DNA from: Glandiceps talaboti
Taxonomy: Eukaryota; Hemichordata; Enteropneusta; Spengelidae
Reading direction: 5' to 3'
Assembly: GCF_964340395.1 (NCBI RefSeq)
Contig: NC_135558.1
Coordinates: 5,547,501 to 5,575,000 of the forward strand
DNA: 27,500 nucleotides
Part shown: in pieces, positions 1-21,372 of the stretch
Position numbering within the stretch: position 1 is the stretch's first letter
How the letters are laid out: the number at the start of each line of letters is the position of its first letter
Program-made: the position numbers and the translations under genes
The notes under the pieces: generated by a model
The model's database searches: none
What the model was told of the DNA's origin: nothing
What the model saw: the letters and a program-made list of their open reading frames with translations, nothing else

Positions 1-41
1 ATCATCACCTTGGTAACTTATGAGATGGACCGACTCTATTT
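1..41 (-). other. Start of Barhl 3' UTR (cut by window edge)
   Basis: Forty-one bases follow the stop codon before the window ends. No polyadenylation signal is visible here; it must lie outside the window. Confidence 0.7.
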
Positions 42-9347
<9,306 letters not shown>

Positions 9348-9945
9348 AACTCAGGTATCAAAACTAATAAGGTTGTTGAGATCCCTGCAAAATGACGGGA
9401 AACAGACACAGACCGGTACAACTGTTTTGATATTTCGTTAACAGCGTAACAAGGTGAAATTCCTCTTCACAAGTACACAATCTTCTGGTCAACAACTCTA
9501 ATATGTTCCTTGGTGAGCTGAAAACAGATTTCCTGTGAAACGAAAGACAAAATGATGAAACCACAAGGCTATAGTCAATATCGTTTGACGAATACCAGAC
9601 AAGGTAAGATGACTGGTAAATGAATTCGGAATATTTTAACATTTACCGTTATGAAGAAGAATGTAAATATTAAAGTGTAAAACTGATACAAAAGTAATAT
9701 AAGAATTTTCGAAGTGTCGTCTTTACAGGGAACAAAAAACAACATAAAAAATATTGAGTGCGGAGCCTTTGATGATCGCTTACTTGATGTGGCCGATTGC
9801 ACGGATCTTGTTTTCGTCGTCTGTCACCGTTCCACGGGGGAGTGCCGCGATGTGGGACTTAAACTAGTATGGGGTGCAATGCTTACGGTACAGTAAAGCT
9901 ACGTGCTGTGTGCGGCTGCGTACAATACACTTGTTTTTAACACTT
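9348..9945 (-). other. Barhl 5' leader region, with a possible leader intron 9385-9783
   Basis: Between the predicted start site and the ATG lies a strong minus-strand acceptor, TTTCCCGTCATTTTGCAG|G (AG at 9386-9385). There are two possible donors: CAA|GTAAGC (GT at 9783-9782) and ACC|GTAAGC (GT at 9886-9885). The unspliced leader would contain several upstream ATGs. The predicted exonic parts (9945 down to 9784, and 9384-9348) contain none on the minus strand. This supports a spliced noncoding leader, by inference only. Confidence 0.35.
9766..9774 (+). promoter_or_regulatory. TCF/LEF-type site
   Basis: CCTTTGATG matches the TCF/LEF consensus exactly. It lies near the predicted leader donor. 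A single site of this length is expected by chance now and then. Confidence 0.2.
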
Positions 9946-9957
9946 CGTAAACGAAGT
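9942..9957. promoter_or_regulatory. Inverted repeat at the predicted Barhl start site
   Basis: ACTTCG-TAAA-CGAAGT, a perfect 6-bp inverted repeat with a 4-base centre. It includes TAAACG (9948-9953), a sequence type preferred by BARHL homeodomains. It may mark autoregulation or be chance. Confidence 0.25.
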
Positions 9958-9968
9958 TTTCAAATGCA

Positions 9969-9976
9969 CTTATATA
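9969..9976 (-). promoter_or_regulatory. TATA box of the predicted Barhl promoter
   Basis: TATATAAG on the minus strand, preceded by GC-rich GGTAGCGGCG. An ATTGG/CCAAT element (10022-10026) sits about 50 bp upstream and another, AGCCAAT (10217-10211), about 240 bp upstream. The spacing is that of a classical TATA plus CCAAT promoter and places transcription start near 9940-9948. Local CpG frequency is raised from about 9780 to 10640. Confidence 0.4.
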
Positions 9977-10029
9977 GCAAAACGCCGCTACCTGACGAGC
10001 TGTCGTTAAACTTTCTGCCGACCAATGAG

Positions 10030-10640
10030 AAGTGAAACCGGTGACATTGAAAAACCGCTCGCTGCTGAACAACTGTAGGTGCCAAGACTCAACGTGTTGT
10101 AAAACGACGGAATTTGTGATATGACCACATGCGCAGAGAGACACACCACAACGACTCGATTTAAATGAGTTTAGCAAATTGGGGAAATGATAACAAAACG
10201 CTGATCTCTGATTGGCTGTCACTTTCTACATCACTTGTCCTGCTCATAATTGTACTCTTTTGTGCTCGTCACAAAGTTGACTACACAACCTGACCCGTTC
10301 ACTCGTAACTGATGTTGGTGAACAGACATGTCTGCTTCACTGCTCGTGTATCATGGGCCCCTACAACAAAAACTCAACACGGTGCAACTCTGGGGATCAT
10401 TCTCTCAGTTTTACACATACGGGCGTCTTCATGAGAAGTTTTGTAAATATGACTTTTTCAGCAACATTTTCTTACTAATATTTTTCGGGCGAACGCATTC
10501 AAATGAAACTGTGGCAGCCCCTATAGGGCAAATCCCCGCGAGTGTTTAGACAGGGCGGTGCGTATCAGACGGGTCGGACAGACCGCTGTACAAACTCGCC
10601 GACACTTACGGCGTTTACACGCTAAACAAACTACTAAACA
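10030..10640. promoter_or_regulatory. Proximal upstream region of Barhl, CpG-enriched
   Basis: No coding sequence recognised. It holds the distal CCAAT box (10211-10217), the palindrome CAGACATGTCTG (10325-10336, a p53-type half-site), CCCTATAGGG (10519-10528), and a segment with many CpGs at 10530-10625. Reads as promoter-proximal sequence. Confidence 0.3.
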
Positions 10641-11618
10641 ATCAAACAAACATGGAGGCAATATAGAACAGTTCTCGGGCTATGATCGCAAAAACACCGC
10701 ATTGTAGAAGGGATGAAATTAACATGTGAAAAAGCGGTTCTCCTTTATAGTAAAAGAAATGCCCGGCCATTCACGGGAATTGTTGTTGATTCGTTTATAC
10801 AATGTTTTACACAGATGGCTTATTTTTAGAGCGCCATTCATGGGGTATTGGCCATTTCTTTTCAATAGTATTAGGATTATGCTACTCGTTAATTTAAGCC
10901 GGTTTACAACAATAAGAACAATCTACTGAGGGATGGAATAACCATTCTCTGTAACCCACCCTCCCCCACCCTCCCGCTCCTCAACTAAAAAATACCAGCC
11001 ATGTACAAAGGTCTGTGTAGGTAAGAGAAGTGCAGTCTGGTGTACTAGCACTTTAAATGAAAGGTAATGGTGAGGAGAAGTACTCAAGCTAACATGGTGT
11101 CGCGCGTGGAAATAAAACCAGATCGTGGACGTCTTGGTGATCGATCGACTTTTTCTGATCGCATTACAAGGTTCATGTGGAAGGTTATTGAGATTTGATG
11201 TAATACCGATAAGAGCCACACATCCTTTCGGAACTCATCAACAATTTTGTCTTGTTATGTCTTCTATTTACCTAGTAAGTAGGCTTGGCTTCTACCTCTT
11301 TACTTCCTTAGCGGCTAAACGAAAAAGAATCAATACCCGACAAGGACCGTAGAAAGTTTTTTTAGAAACAGGAAACAGTGGCAAGTAGCAAGGTGTGTCG
11401 TCAGCTTAATTGCCGGGTTATTGTGACGATTACTCCAATCTGTCTTAGCTAGACAATAGTGGACAGTGGAAATGATAATGATCTATATACAGTATCCTGA
11501 AATATAGCCGTTCTCGTATTGTTTGGGGTTGGGAGGGGGTTGGTTTTTGGACTTTTCTTCATATTGTGTTACTTCCATGTATTTCATGTGTATCATGATG
11601 ATTTGTTTCACTTTCTGG

Positions 11619-11621
<3 letters not shown>
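10641..11621. other. Intergenic, no gene seen
   Basis: AT-rich sequence upstream of Barhl. The only distinct items are the C-rich G4-type motif at 10955-10975 and a G-rich stretch at 11522-11545. Short open frames here lack codon or family signal. Confidence 0.6.
10955..10975 (-). other. G-quadruplex-type motif (C-rich on +)
   Basis: Runs CCC, CCC, CCCCC, CCC, CCC separated by single A or T on the + strand, so the minus strand fits the G3+N1-7 pattern with one-base loops. Confidence 0.5.

Positions 11622-11706
<85 letters not shown>
11622..11706. repeat. (TA)n microsatellite, about 85 bp
   Basis: Uninterrupted TA dinucleotides, ending in TTAGCC. Self-complementary and able to extrude as a cruciform. 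Long Tyr-Ile open frames across it are artefacts of the repeat. Confidence 0.97.
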
Positions 11707-11709
<3 letters not shown>

Positions 11710-11773
11710 CCTAATGACGTCAGAACTTTTGGAAACCCTTTGAGTTGAATTTTGGTGAGACCATCCCGTTCCC

Positions 11774-11776
<3 letters not shown>

Positions 11777-11854
<78 letters not shown>
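11777..11854. repeat. Second (TA)n microsatellite, about 78 bp
   Basis: Uninterrupted TA repeat 70 bp after the first. The spacer contains a CRE-type TGACGTCA (about 11714-11721). Confidence 0.97.
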
Positions 11855-11856
<2 letters not shown>

Positions 11857-13168
11857 AGCTCTACATATATGATAATGTATTGAGCATTGTTCAATCGTTT
11901 TAAATTTCACAAAGAAATAAGTAACCCGTGTATACGCTATGAAAATAAGACACTATTCACCTGATAACTCATAATCCCAACTACTACAAAGTCTATTTTG
12001 TAATAAGTAGAGATTGAACTACTTGTAATTGTCAATGATATATTAGAGTGAGAAATATTCGAATTCAGAGATAATTAGCAAGCGATCTACTTGCTTTATT
12101 TCAGCCTAACTCTAGAGTTGCCATTTTAAGTCTATATTCAGTGCACTCAGCAACCAATTACTAAGTGTTTTTACATTAATTGCTGTGTTCTTAAGGAAAT
12201 AACTGACACCTAATTTACAAGGCTTAGTTTAAAAATTAAATAAGCCTACTTATTACCAAATTTTCACTTCAGTAACATTTTACAAACGTGCTTGATTAGT
12301 GTCAGAGCGCATTCAAATCACTTCATACTCATTTGATGCGTGAATATGTATTTCCGAAGGTGTTGAAAGTCGCTCATACCCGCATACTAATAACTAACTA
12401 ACTAAACTAACTGTCGATGACGCCATTGTATATTTGATGTAAAATAAAGAAGAGAAAAACAGCTTCAGTCGATCTGACTTAGATATTATAAAGACGGTTC
12501 AATAATTGTGGACTTTTTAAGATTTCTCTGAAACCTAGAAAAGACGGTCAACCGATGTACAACCGAATCCCTGATATTTTTTTACAGAAAGAGATGATTT
12601 TACTGTCATGTATCGACAACCTATCATTACGTATAACACATCTAATTTTGGTTAATCTAAAAATTTGACACGTGATTGCGGTGTTGTAATCACTCCTTAC
12701 GACAAAGTTTATATTCGCGCCAATTCCAACTAGTGAGAAATTTTAGCATAGGTTAATTAAACCTCAGACCATTATTATAACAGTAAGTGATCTGAGATCA
12801 AACATATCATTGCATCCATTGATTTCTGGACTTTGGATCTTTTTTCCCCGTGTGGACCTGATCACATGACTTGTTCTCTAGTATCAGCTTTTATCTGAGA
12901 CTGAATCTGATGAAATATGAAATATGTGTATTGTATTCATAGATGCAAATCAACCTTAAATATAGAATATTTATCTGATTTATGAAGTGTCATGATTTCA
13001 TTATTATTTTTCAAGAAGATGAAAAAAAACATGGAAGTGCAAATTCTTGTCAACACAATGACAGCGATGGCATAAAATCAAATTTTATTTATTTGTTTCT
13101 TTTGATTTGACTCATAAAACTGCATAAACAACATGGTACGTCACCATTTACGTTGTACTATACCAATA
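11855..13168. other. Intergenic, no gene seen
   Basis: AT-rich with no convincing open frame. Includes a small TAAC run (about 12387-12412). No other structure recognised. Confidence 0.55.
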
Positions 13169-13412
13169 GGGAACTTGCAAACCCGCCATGTTGAATGTTG
13201 CATCATGGGAAATGTGATAATAAATACTAACCAATTAGAATTGTAAACAATGCTGACACATTGTTTGTAACCACAAATAATCAATCAACAGTTACCCTGA
13301 CAATTGTGGGAGGTTTATTTTATCAGTAGCTTCAAATTAGGTATTACGATAACCACAGATAATCCCATGATCCTTTGCGTCTGAGCATGCTCAGTCTGGA
13401 TTGCAAGTTCCC
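13169..13412. mobile_element. MITE-like element, 244 bp, TA-flanked
   Basis: The termini are GGGAACTTGCAA (13169-13180) and its exact complement (13401-13412). Each end is flanked by TA (13167-13168 and 13413-13414), the target duplication expected of Tc1/mariner-type elements. The palindromy extends to AATAGGG...CCCTATT. Deeper, diverged homology between arms continues (ATCATGGGA at 13202-13210 opposite TCCCATGAT at 13363-13371, then GTGATAAT-like). A perfect palindrome CTGAGCATGCTCAG lies at 13381-13394. No transposase frame, so non-autonomous. Superfamily is inferred from TA only. Confidence 0.75.
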
Positions 13413-16299
13413 TATTATCGTCAATTTTTTTCAGAAAGGTAAAGGCCTTATTGTTAGTGTAGAAAATGATTAGTTGTCTCATTTATGAAGCTAAACATTT
13501 CATGATAATTTCCAACAAAGTATAAGTTCGTGAAAAAAACCCGGATGAATAAATTCCCAATGTATTACTTTTTATATTCACCTTAGTCAAAAAGTAATCT
13601 TGTACCACAAAAGAAACAAATTATGCGTTTTCTTTCCATTTTCTCGACCAACTATCGAGTGTGTGGTCGAATTCTTACAATTTATTGTGTTGGAAAATTG
13701 ACGCCTTTGGTATAAAGTTTAGATGCAAGTCTGTGTCCGGCTATAATAATCTTTTGCATGTCAACGTTTCATCTCTAGCTTTATGAGCATAGACATCCAA
13801 TCAATCGCCACATATAACCTAAAATATCGCCTTAAATGCAACAAAAATACGAAAGATGTCGGAAATTAAAAAGAAACTCACAAGTATGAGATTGTGGCCG
13901 GCCTCACGTTCTAGAGTTAAAATGTAAAGATAAGTAGACGGCTTAACAAAACATTATTAGTGTGGAGCTTTTGGTAACATCCGGGGACTTAATCGGGTTT
14001 AAGACACGAATTCTCTTTGCAAATCGACATCTACGGTCACAGAAAGAATGTGAAATGATACAATTACAAACCAAAATGTACATTCTCACATCCCCTTATT
14101 GTCGCATTTTCGGCTCTTAAAATTCAATACTCAATACTGTACAATAAAAGTAGCCATACAGCGGAAATCCAATGAATTAATAAGTATGCCAAATTTACTA
14201 TTGTAACGAAAATCTATTTAAGGCAACTTTTTTTTGTATTTTCAAATCACGATATAAGTAGTGTAATGACATGATGCTGGCAGCAGAAAAAAAGTAACCC
14301 CCGTGATATAGTCTGACCATATTGTCAGGCGTCGGTCTTAATACGTTGTTGTCTATTGTATCGGAGTGTGCAGAGTTTTGTATCATTGTTACAATAAATC
14401 TAGCTATAAAATACAAGCTTTCTGTGTGACTGCCCGTGAAAAATATTCACGGAAATTTTATTGAATGTGTAAAGTTTCTGTGTGTAGTAATTAGTTATTG
14501 TTGATCATTCATTGCATTCAACTAACCAATATGGTTTGCACGCTTCATGTCGCACTGCCTCGACGTTGAGTACTGTGACGTTAGAAAAGCCGGCTTTTTG
14601 GGGGGAACAAATCCCGAATTCAATGTATATGAAATGCAATTAGTTAACACTAGCATTTGATATGTACCTTTCCCATTTACCAAATTTACATCAAACATTG
14701 ATTTGCGACCGGATTTGGGGTAAAAAGTTGTCTACTAATAAAATGATACTTATGTTGAAATGATACGCTTGGAACAGAGAAGTCATCGCTTTTTAGAAGG
14801 AATTTTGTTTCTTATTCTGTTTGCTACTTTTTAAATAGGTTCTAAGTTTCAAAGCCTGACAAAATGTTTAGTCTTCTAACTTGAAGTGTCATAACCGTAT
14901 TGGTGATTTCCCGCCATTTGTACCAAAAATGATAGCGTTATAGCGTACATTCGTTCCAAATACCTTGTCCTTGATACGCACGTGTGGTGTAGTTTGCCTT
15001 ACGTCAAAACTGTCCACACGGAACGACCATAAATGAGGGGTGTCTGCAGCGCTGACACTGACAATAGTTAGCAAAACAGATTGGGAAACATAGAAAGTCA
15101 GCTTTCTCTGTGAGTAATAAAAATCCATAGATACTTTGTTTGACAGTTAAACATGGGCCTCGTTTTTCTGCAATAGTGACTCTGAAAAGTGTTCTTTAAA
15201 CAGGACAACAAAATGAAGGAAATTTGAAAAGGTTTTCAATTCTGCTTTAGAATAAGAAACAGACGGTTTGTTTTCCGCTGGGCTGGCTGGGGTAATGAGG
15301 TTATTAATAGGTGCACTAACGGTACCTAGTAACAATAATGGTACAAAAACCAGATCTGAGCAGCTTTCTTGAAGCGAAAGGAATGAAATAGGCGAATTGT
15401 GTCAACTACTGTATGTGCGCCATAGCCCAGGGCAGAACTGAACCTAGACCCGATGTTTGTTTGGATAGACGCACTAGTATTTATGCTACGAAAGGCTTTA
15501 CAGTCCAAATAATCAAATGAAACTTATACGTTCTTTTTATGACTTTAGTGTGAGATATGATCCAGATAATCGAGCCCAACTTACCGTTGGAAATTTAGAT
15601 GTGGAGATCGGAATACTAAATTTTAGTGATGATGCAAGAAAATGTATTGTTGACCATGTACACCATACTGTGAACACGTAATTCATTTGATACGAAGTAC
15701 ATAATATAACCTGTAAAATGTGAAATTCAGCTTTGACTAAACAAAATACAAAAAACAAGAAATGAAGTAGCATTGCCTGAAAGTTGTCGATCGATTCTCT
15801 TCATTCGTCTAAATTACACTTCTATTCACTTCAAAGAGTAATACACTCTCACCACGATTTGAAAGGGAAATGTTAGTTGAAACAAAAAAAAATGAGCATC
15901 GTACCCTACCCTACCTTCACTAGTTGACAGGTCAGTTTGTATGCTAGTAATTGGAAGTGCGGTAACAATTTGGAAAGAATAACAACCCATTCAGCTTGCC
16001 TCTGTATCGTTTTAATGAGATTTGAGACGTTTGTTGTTACACATTCGATCCAATCTTTTGAACAAGAATCATCTAATGTATACTAAAACAAAGAATTAGT
16101 CTGATAATGAGTCAACGTGTGTACTAATCCCCTGCTCGCATTTCTTGACAACAAAACACTTCTTAAAAGTACCACGCAGCACCTTATAATGCCATTGCAA
16201 ATCGCCTAGCAGACCGTATTCAAACGAGAGAACGTTTTCCGTTCTATTACAACAACAAAACCAACCACTTTACAATCGAAATTGTTCACCAATCACACA
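13413..16299. other. Intergenic, no supported gene
   Basis: AT-rich. One ATG frame on the minus strand (14889-15128) begins with a signal-peptide-like run but has no other support. Nothing else recognised. Confidence 0.5.
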
Positions 16300-16410
16300 A
16301 TTTAGCTGCATTTGTGCCAAACAATCGGTGGGATTATATTCACACAAAACAAAGGCAGCGAAATTAATGAGACCCATTCCGAAGGAGGGATAAAGAAACG
16401 CACGTTTACA
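16300..16410. promoter_or_regulatory. Candidate upstream enhancer with Otx-, Sox/TCF- and homeodomain-type sites
   Basis: Within about 45 bp: GGATTA (16331-16336, Otx/bicoid type), AACAAAGG (16348-16355, Sox/TCF type) and TTAATGAG (16364-16371, homeodomain type), with CACACAATTTAGC just before. Compact site mixture like an anterior neural enhancer, by eye only. Confidence 0.2.
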
Positions 16411-17529
16411 ACAAATAGAGAAAGAGTGCAATCAGTGGCTGCGGTATGGAGAGCGTCGTGGTAGTAACCGTCCTCAATCATAGCAACCAAATAATGGCGT
16501 TCAGTTAAAGTGTTCCAATTTCTTTTCCCTATTAATAAGTTTTCTTAAGGAACGTAATAAGTACAAAATCTTGTTAGTGAATAACATTTTGAAGGAGGGG
16601 AGTGAGGCAGAATTAAACCTCCGTTAATCACTGAGAAACTGGTATATAGAAACGAGTTGAATTATAACGATGGAATAACTACATGATGTGCTCATCGGAT
16701 TAAAACGGTAAAGTACAGTTATCAGATTTATTTATTGTCAAAATAAGTCGTGAATATCGGCATAACCAAAGTCTTTACAAGCATGATGAGAAACCGACGC
16801 CTAGTTTGTAATTATACGCTTGGGCTGGAGTTGAAGACGTGATGATTCTATAGAACGCGGTAATTACACATAGCGCATTGACATTCGATTACTAGTATAG
16901 CATGTTACAAGTGCCACTGTCTCATCTAGCCTTCGAAAATGCAAGTGAATTCTGAATTTTCCGGAGACCCAATATTGCATTTAATGTTGAATTGACTACA
17001 ATTCTTTTGGGTTTTTTTTTTAACTCGCTTTATTTCTCGTTGCAAAATGTACGTATCATTTGTTGAACCGTCGGTAAAAGTGAGAAATGTCGAAACTTAA
17101 ATCCTGTAATAATTTAATACACAAAAGGGAGTGGCATAGATATACATGTAAACTGTCTTGTTTTAGATACTGATTTGATCAATTTCTTACGACATGTGGA
17201 ATAACATATAGAGCGATAGAGTTGTTTCCTCTCACTTATGATAATGTACGAATTTACAAAATGTGTGTAACTGTGTGAATGTTTCTACACAGACACGATG
17301 ATTGGTCACATCAGCAGTAGTTGTCCACATAGATGATGTAATGACAACTTAAACTCACCGTAAATTTGTAAAAAATAAAAAATAAAAAAAAATAAAAAAT
17401 TGCATGTGACTTGAAATTGACAAGATTTTTTTGTTCAATGTGTCGTGATAATAACTTAACGGCCTACCTTCAAACCAATTAACTGGTCAGATTGATACAA
17501 ATGACGACCGACTTGTTCATAGGCAAACA

Positions 17530-17720
17530 TGTCAAAAAACGAATGTTATGATTAATGAATTTAAAAATTGATATAGAAAGCAATTACAATGTAATCAAAA
17601 AATAATAATGCTATTAAATAGTCGAAAAATTTGTCATGCGGCCAATTACACTTTCATTGAAATGTATGCTAATTAAGTTACACTGACCGTTATTCGATTG
17701 GTTAAGGATGTGTCACGTGG
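17530..17720. promoter_or_regulatory. Candidate upstream enhancer with POU-homeodomain composite
   Basis: ATGCTAATTAAG (17666-17677) overlaps an octamer-type ATGCTAAT with the homeodomain core TAATTA. Neighbours are ATGATTAATGAAT, AGCAATTACAATG, GGCCAATTACA and a CACGTG (about 17714). The motif density stands out from the flanks. Confidence 0.22.
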
Positions 17721-18310
17721 TGTAAAGAATGAGAAGCGCAAAGTGTTGTACATTTACTGCGATCTGTCGCTTTTACACACTGGTGGCGCGGTTCAACGTG
17801 TTGGCAAATTGAACATTTGACTTTATAAAGTTTACGACTAGGAATACGCCAGGGAACGATAGTGTATTAAACTTGGAACTTTTAAACCATCATTTTTCTG
17901 TTTATTATTAGTTGCCATCCAGAGTCTGAGTTATCCTCACCGTAAAGACAGGTTTCCGAAACCCGTACACTAAAGTCGGCGACACTGTAGTTTCGGATAG
18001 AAGATTTTGCGTTGAAAAAAAAATAAACGCATCCTTTTCCGAGCGTATGGTATATATTGTCATGTAGCAGCATCACGGAGATTAACATTGTATATTGATA
18101 TGCGAAATAAACGATTTTTTTTCAAATTGAGAAAAATCTCGACGTGATCGATTCATCGCTATTACAGAGATAGAAGTGTCTGTGGACAATTTCTTTTGTT
18201 CAAAATCCTGACAACAAAAAAGAATTCTAAAAAGTATTGAAGTCAATATGAAAAAATCGATGGATGGTTGGAGTAGAAAGTACGACGAACCACATATCTG
18301 ATTTTCATGG

Positions 18311-19389
<1,079 letters not shown>

Positions 19390-19510
19390 CTAAGTAGGCA
19401 TTGATATGCTTTAAATTGCGGCCCTTATTTCCACATTAAATATTCATTAGGTGTTGTAAGGTATAATGAGGACAATGTAAATCACGGCCAATTATTTTGT
19501 TTAAAACTCC
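19390..19510. promoter_or_regulatory. Candidate upstream enhancer with Sox/POU-like sites
   Basis: Closely packed motifs: TTGATATGCTTTAAATTG, ATTCATTAG (19442-19450), TATAATGAG, ACAATGTAAATC (19472-19483, Sox plus octamer-like) and GGCCAATTATT (19487-19497). In texture this looks the most like an ancient conserved noncoding element in the window, but that is only visual. Confidence 0.25.
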
Positions 19511-21309
19511 ATGAAGCCGACACGAGTTCCCCCTTCTGGACATTTCGTTCACATTTTCTCAAATCTCAAACATAATTTTTCGTTAATTTCTCTTCAAATT
19601 ATAATTATTATAGTTTCTGTTCAATAGTTTGTTCAGAATTAAAGAGAAGTTTCCACAACGGTACTTTCCGACCAACCTCCTAGTTTGCAATTCATGTTCT
19701 CTGTTTCATCGGCCAGCCGACCTCCATTGTATGTGTGGACCTTCTGTTTGTATCGCAATAGTGCAGGACAGACGAACGTTTAAGGATATTTTACATAATT
19801 ATGTAGTATCGAACAATACTGACAAACGTTCTGGGGCGTTTCGTTTCTGGGTTCACTTGTTTCACGGCGCTTCTGTGTCGATTATTTCAACCCAAAATAG
19901 TTGTTACCACTGGCAACTAGTCAAGTATTTATGTGTAACAGGGTGACTTTTCATCCTTTCATCTGCTAATTTATCTGGTGACCTATCGTAGCGTACAACT
20001 TTCGTAACTATTATTATTTTAGAAATAAAATGTTAGTTCCGAAAAAAAGCAAATATTGACATGAACGATATCACGGTGGTAAAAAATTGGGCTACTGCAC
20101 GAACATTTTATAGTTCATTTGCCGCCATTTTTAGTCGTGACTTTTGACAGCAGTAAAGTACTGATTTCCATGAAGGTAAGTAAGTGCTTACACATCGACG
20201 AAAACAGATCACTGTCACCCTCAATTAATGTTTTGGAATAACACGTGACGTCACTTCTCTTTAGAAGTTAGAGATCGTTCGTGCGCTTAGTCCGGACAAT
20301 TTGATTTTTGTATACAACACGAGTGATGATTCTAGCGAAAGCTTGCCATCAGGATTTCTTTAAATGTTCCTTTATCCGTTACAAAAAAAAATGTACGACC
20401 ATACCTTCCAACACTAGCGTAACTTGACCAGGGGTTTTGTAACAGCAAACTGCCCGGAGGTGTTACACACGCCTCGTCTGTATGCACGCACTTAGCGAAA
20501 CGATCGGGACAAGTGTTGTATACCTTTTCTTCTCAATTACACGTTGCGTTCATCTCACGTTCTATCATCTAAAATACAGCGAGGCATAATATTATTTTTG
20601 CCAGACAAGATAACGCGACTTGAATGGGAGAAATTTGATACTAAGCGTTATTTTCTGTTCAATCTCCTTTTATTTTTATTTTTTACGGGATGGGTAAATT
20701 TCAGCATTCTATATGCATCGCCAATTTGATATTGATAAACATTTATCATTGATATATAACAGGGTACAAGCACAGTGTCTCACCACCCGCTAGAAATTCA
20801 TCTCTTCAAACTTGTCCCCTTTCATACCTTGATTCCACATATTTACCACACACATTTACTTGGTGCTAATAATTACCACTGATTAATGATATTGATCTCA
20901 TATTTAGGCGATAATTTCGACTTTACAAACAATTTGAGTAAATATCCATGACTTTATGACGTCAGAGTGTTGAGAATCGTACAGGGGGACGCACATAGCC
21001 AATGTACTTCAGAATATTGTCAACCAAAGTCGTCTAGTAAATTACACATTATCCGAAATAAAACTAGACTGCAAAATATACCATTTCCAACAGATAAATA
21101 TAATCGAAATACCAACCACTTTCCCTTTCTACATGAGAGATTAGTGACATTTTCCTTCATGGAAATGTTACTGAGATAATTTCTTTATCTGATTCAAAAT
21201 TTTAAAATGAGCTACCTCACATGATCAAACAGGTTTTTTAGTCTTTTCACTTGGCAATGCTTGACCTATGAACTCACATCACGTGATCTAATACCCCATT
21301 TGTTACGAG
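19511..21309. other. Intergenic, no supported gene
   Basis: The 105-codon + frame at 19629-19946 starts at TTG and shows no family signal. CACGTG overlapping TGACGTCA lies at 20242-20253. A further TGACGTCA is at about 20957. Otherwise nothing recognised. Confidence 0.5.
20242..20253. promoter_or_regulatory. Overlapping E-box and CRE
   Basis: CACGTG (20242-20247) overlaps TGACGTCA (20246-20253), a full palindromic cAMP-response-type element. bHLH-Zip and bZIP factors bind these sequences; activity is not shown. Confidence 0.3.
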
Positions 21310-21315
21310 TTTATT
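21310..21315 (-). terminator. Possible polyadenylation signal AATAAA
   Basis: AATAAA on the minus strand, 58 bp downstream of the 21373 stop, followed by a TGATGTGAG GU-type stretch. Only meaningful if the small ORF is transcribed. Confidence 0.2.
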
Positions 21316-21372
21316 CATCGCTACTCGCAGCTAAACGTAACAAATAAATTTGCCGATTTTCTTCAAAGAAAA

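Noticed and set aside
9899-10222. 107-codon minus frame over the promoter
   Set aside because: Spans the TATA and CCAAT elements; starts without supporting context and shows no homology signal.
10325-10336. p53-type response element
   Set aside because: Only one half-site palindrome is present; a functional element needs two adjacent half-sites.
19629-19946. 105-codon + frame with several Cys
   Set aside because: Non-ATG start, no splice sites or family signal.
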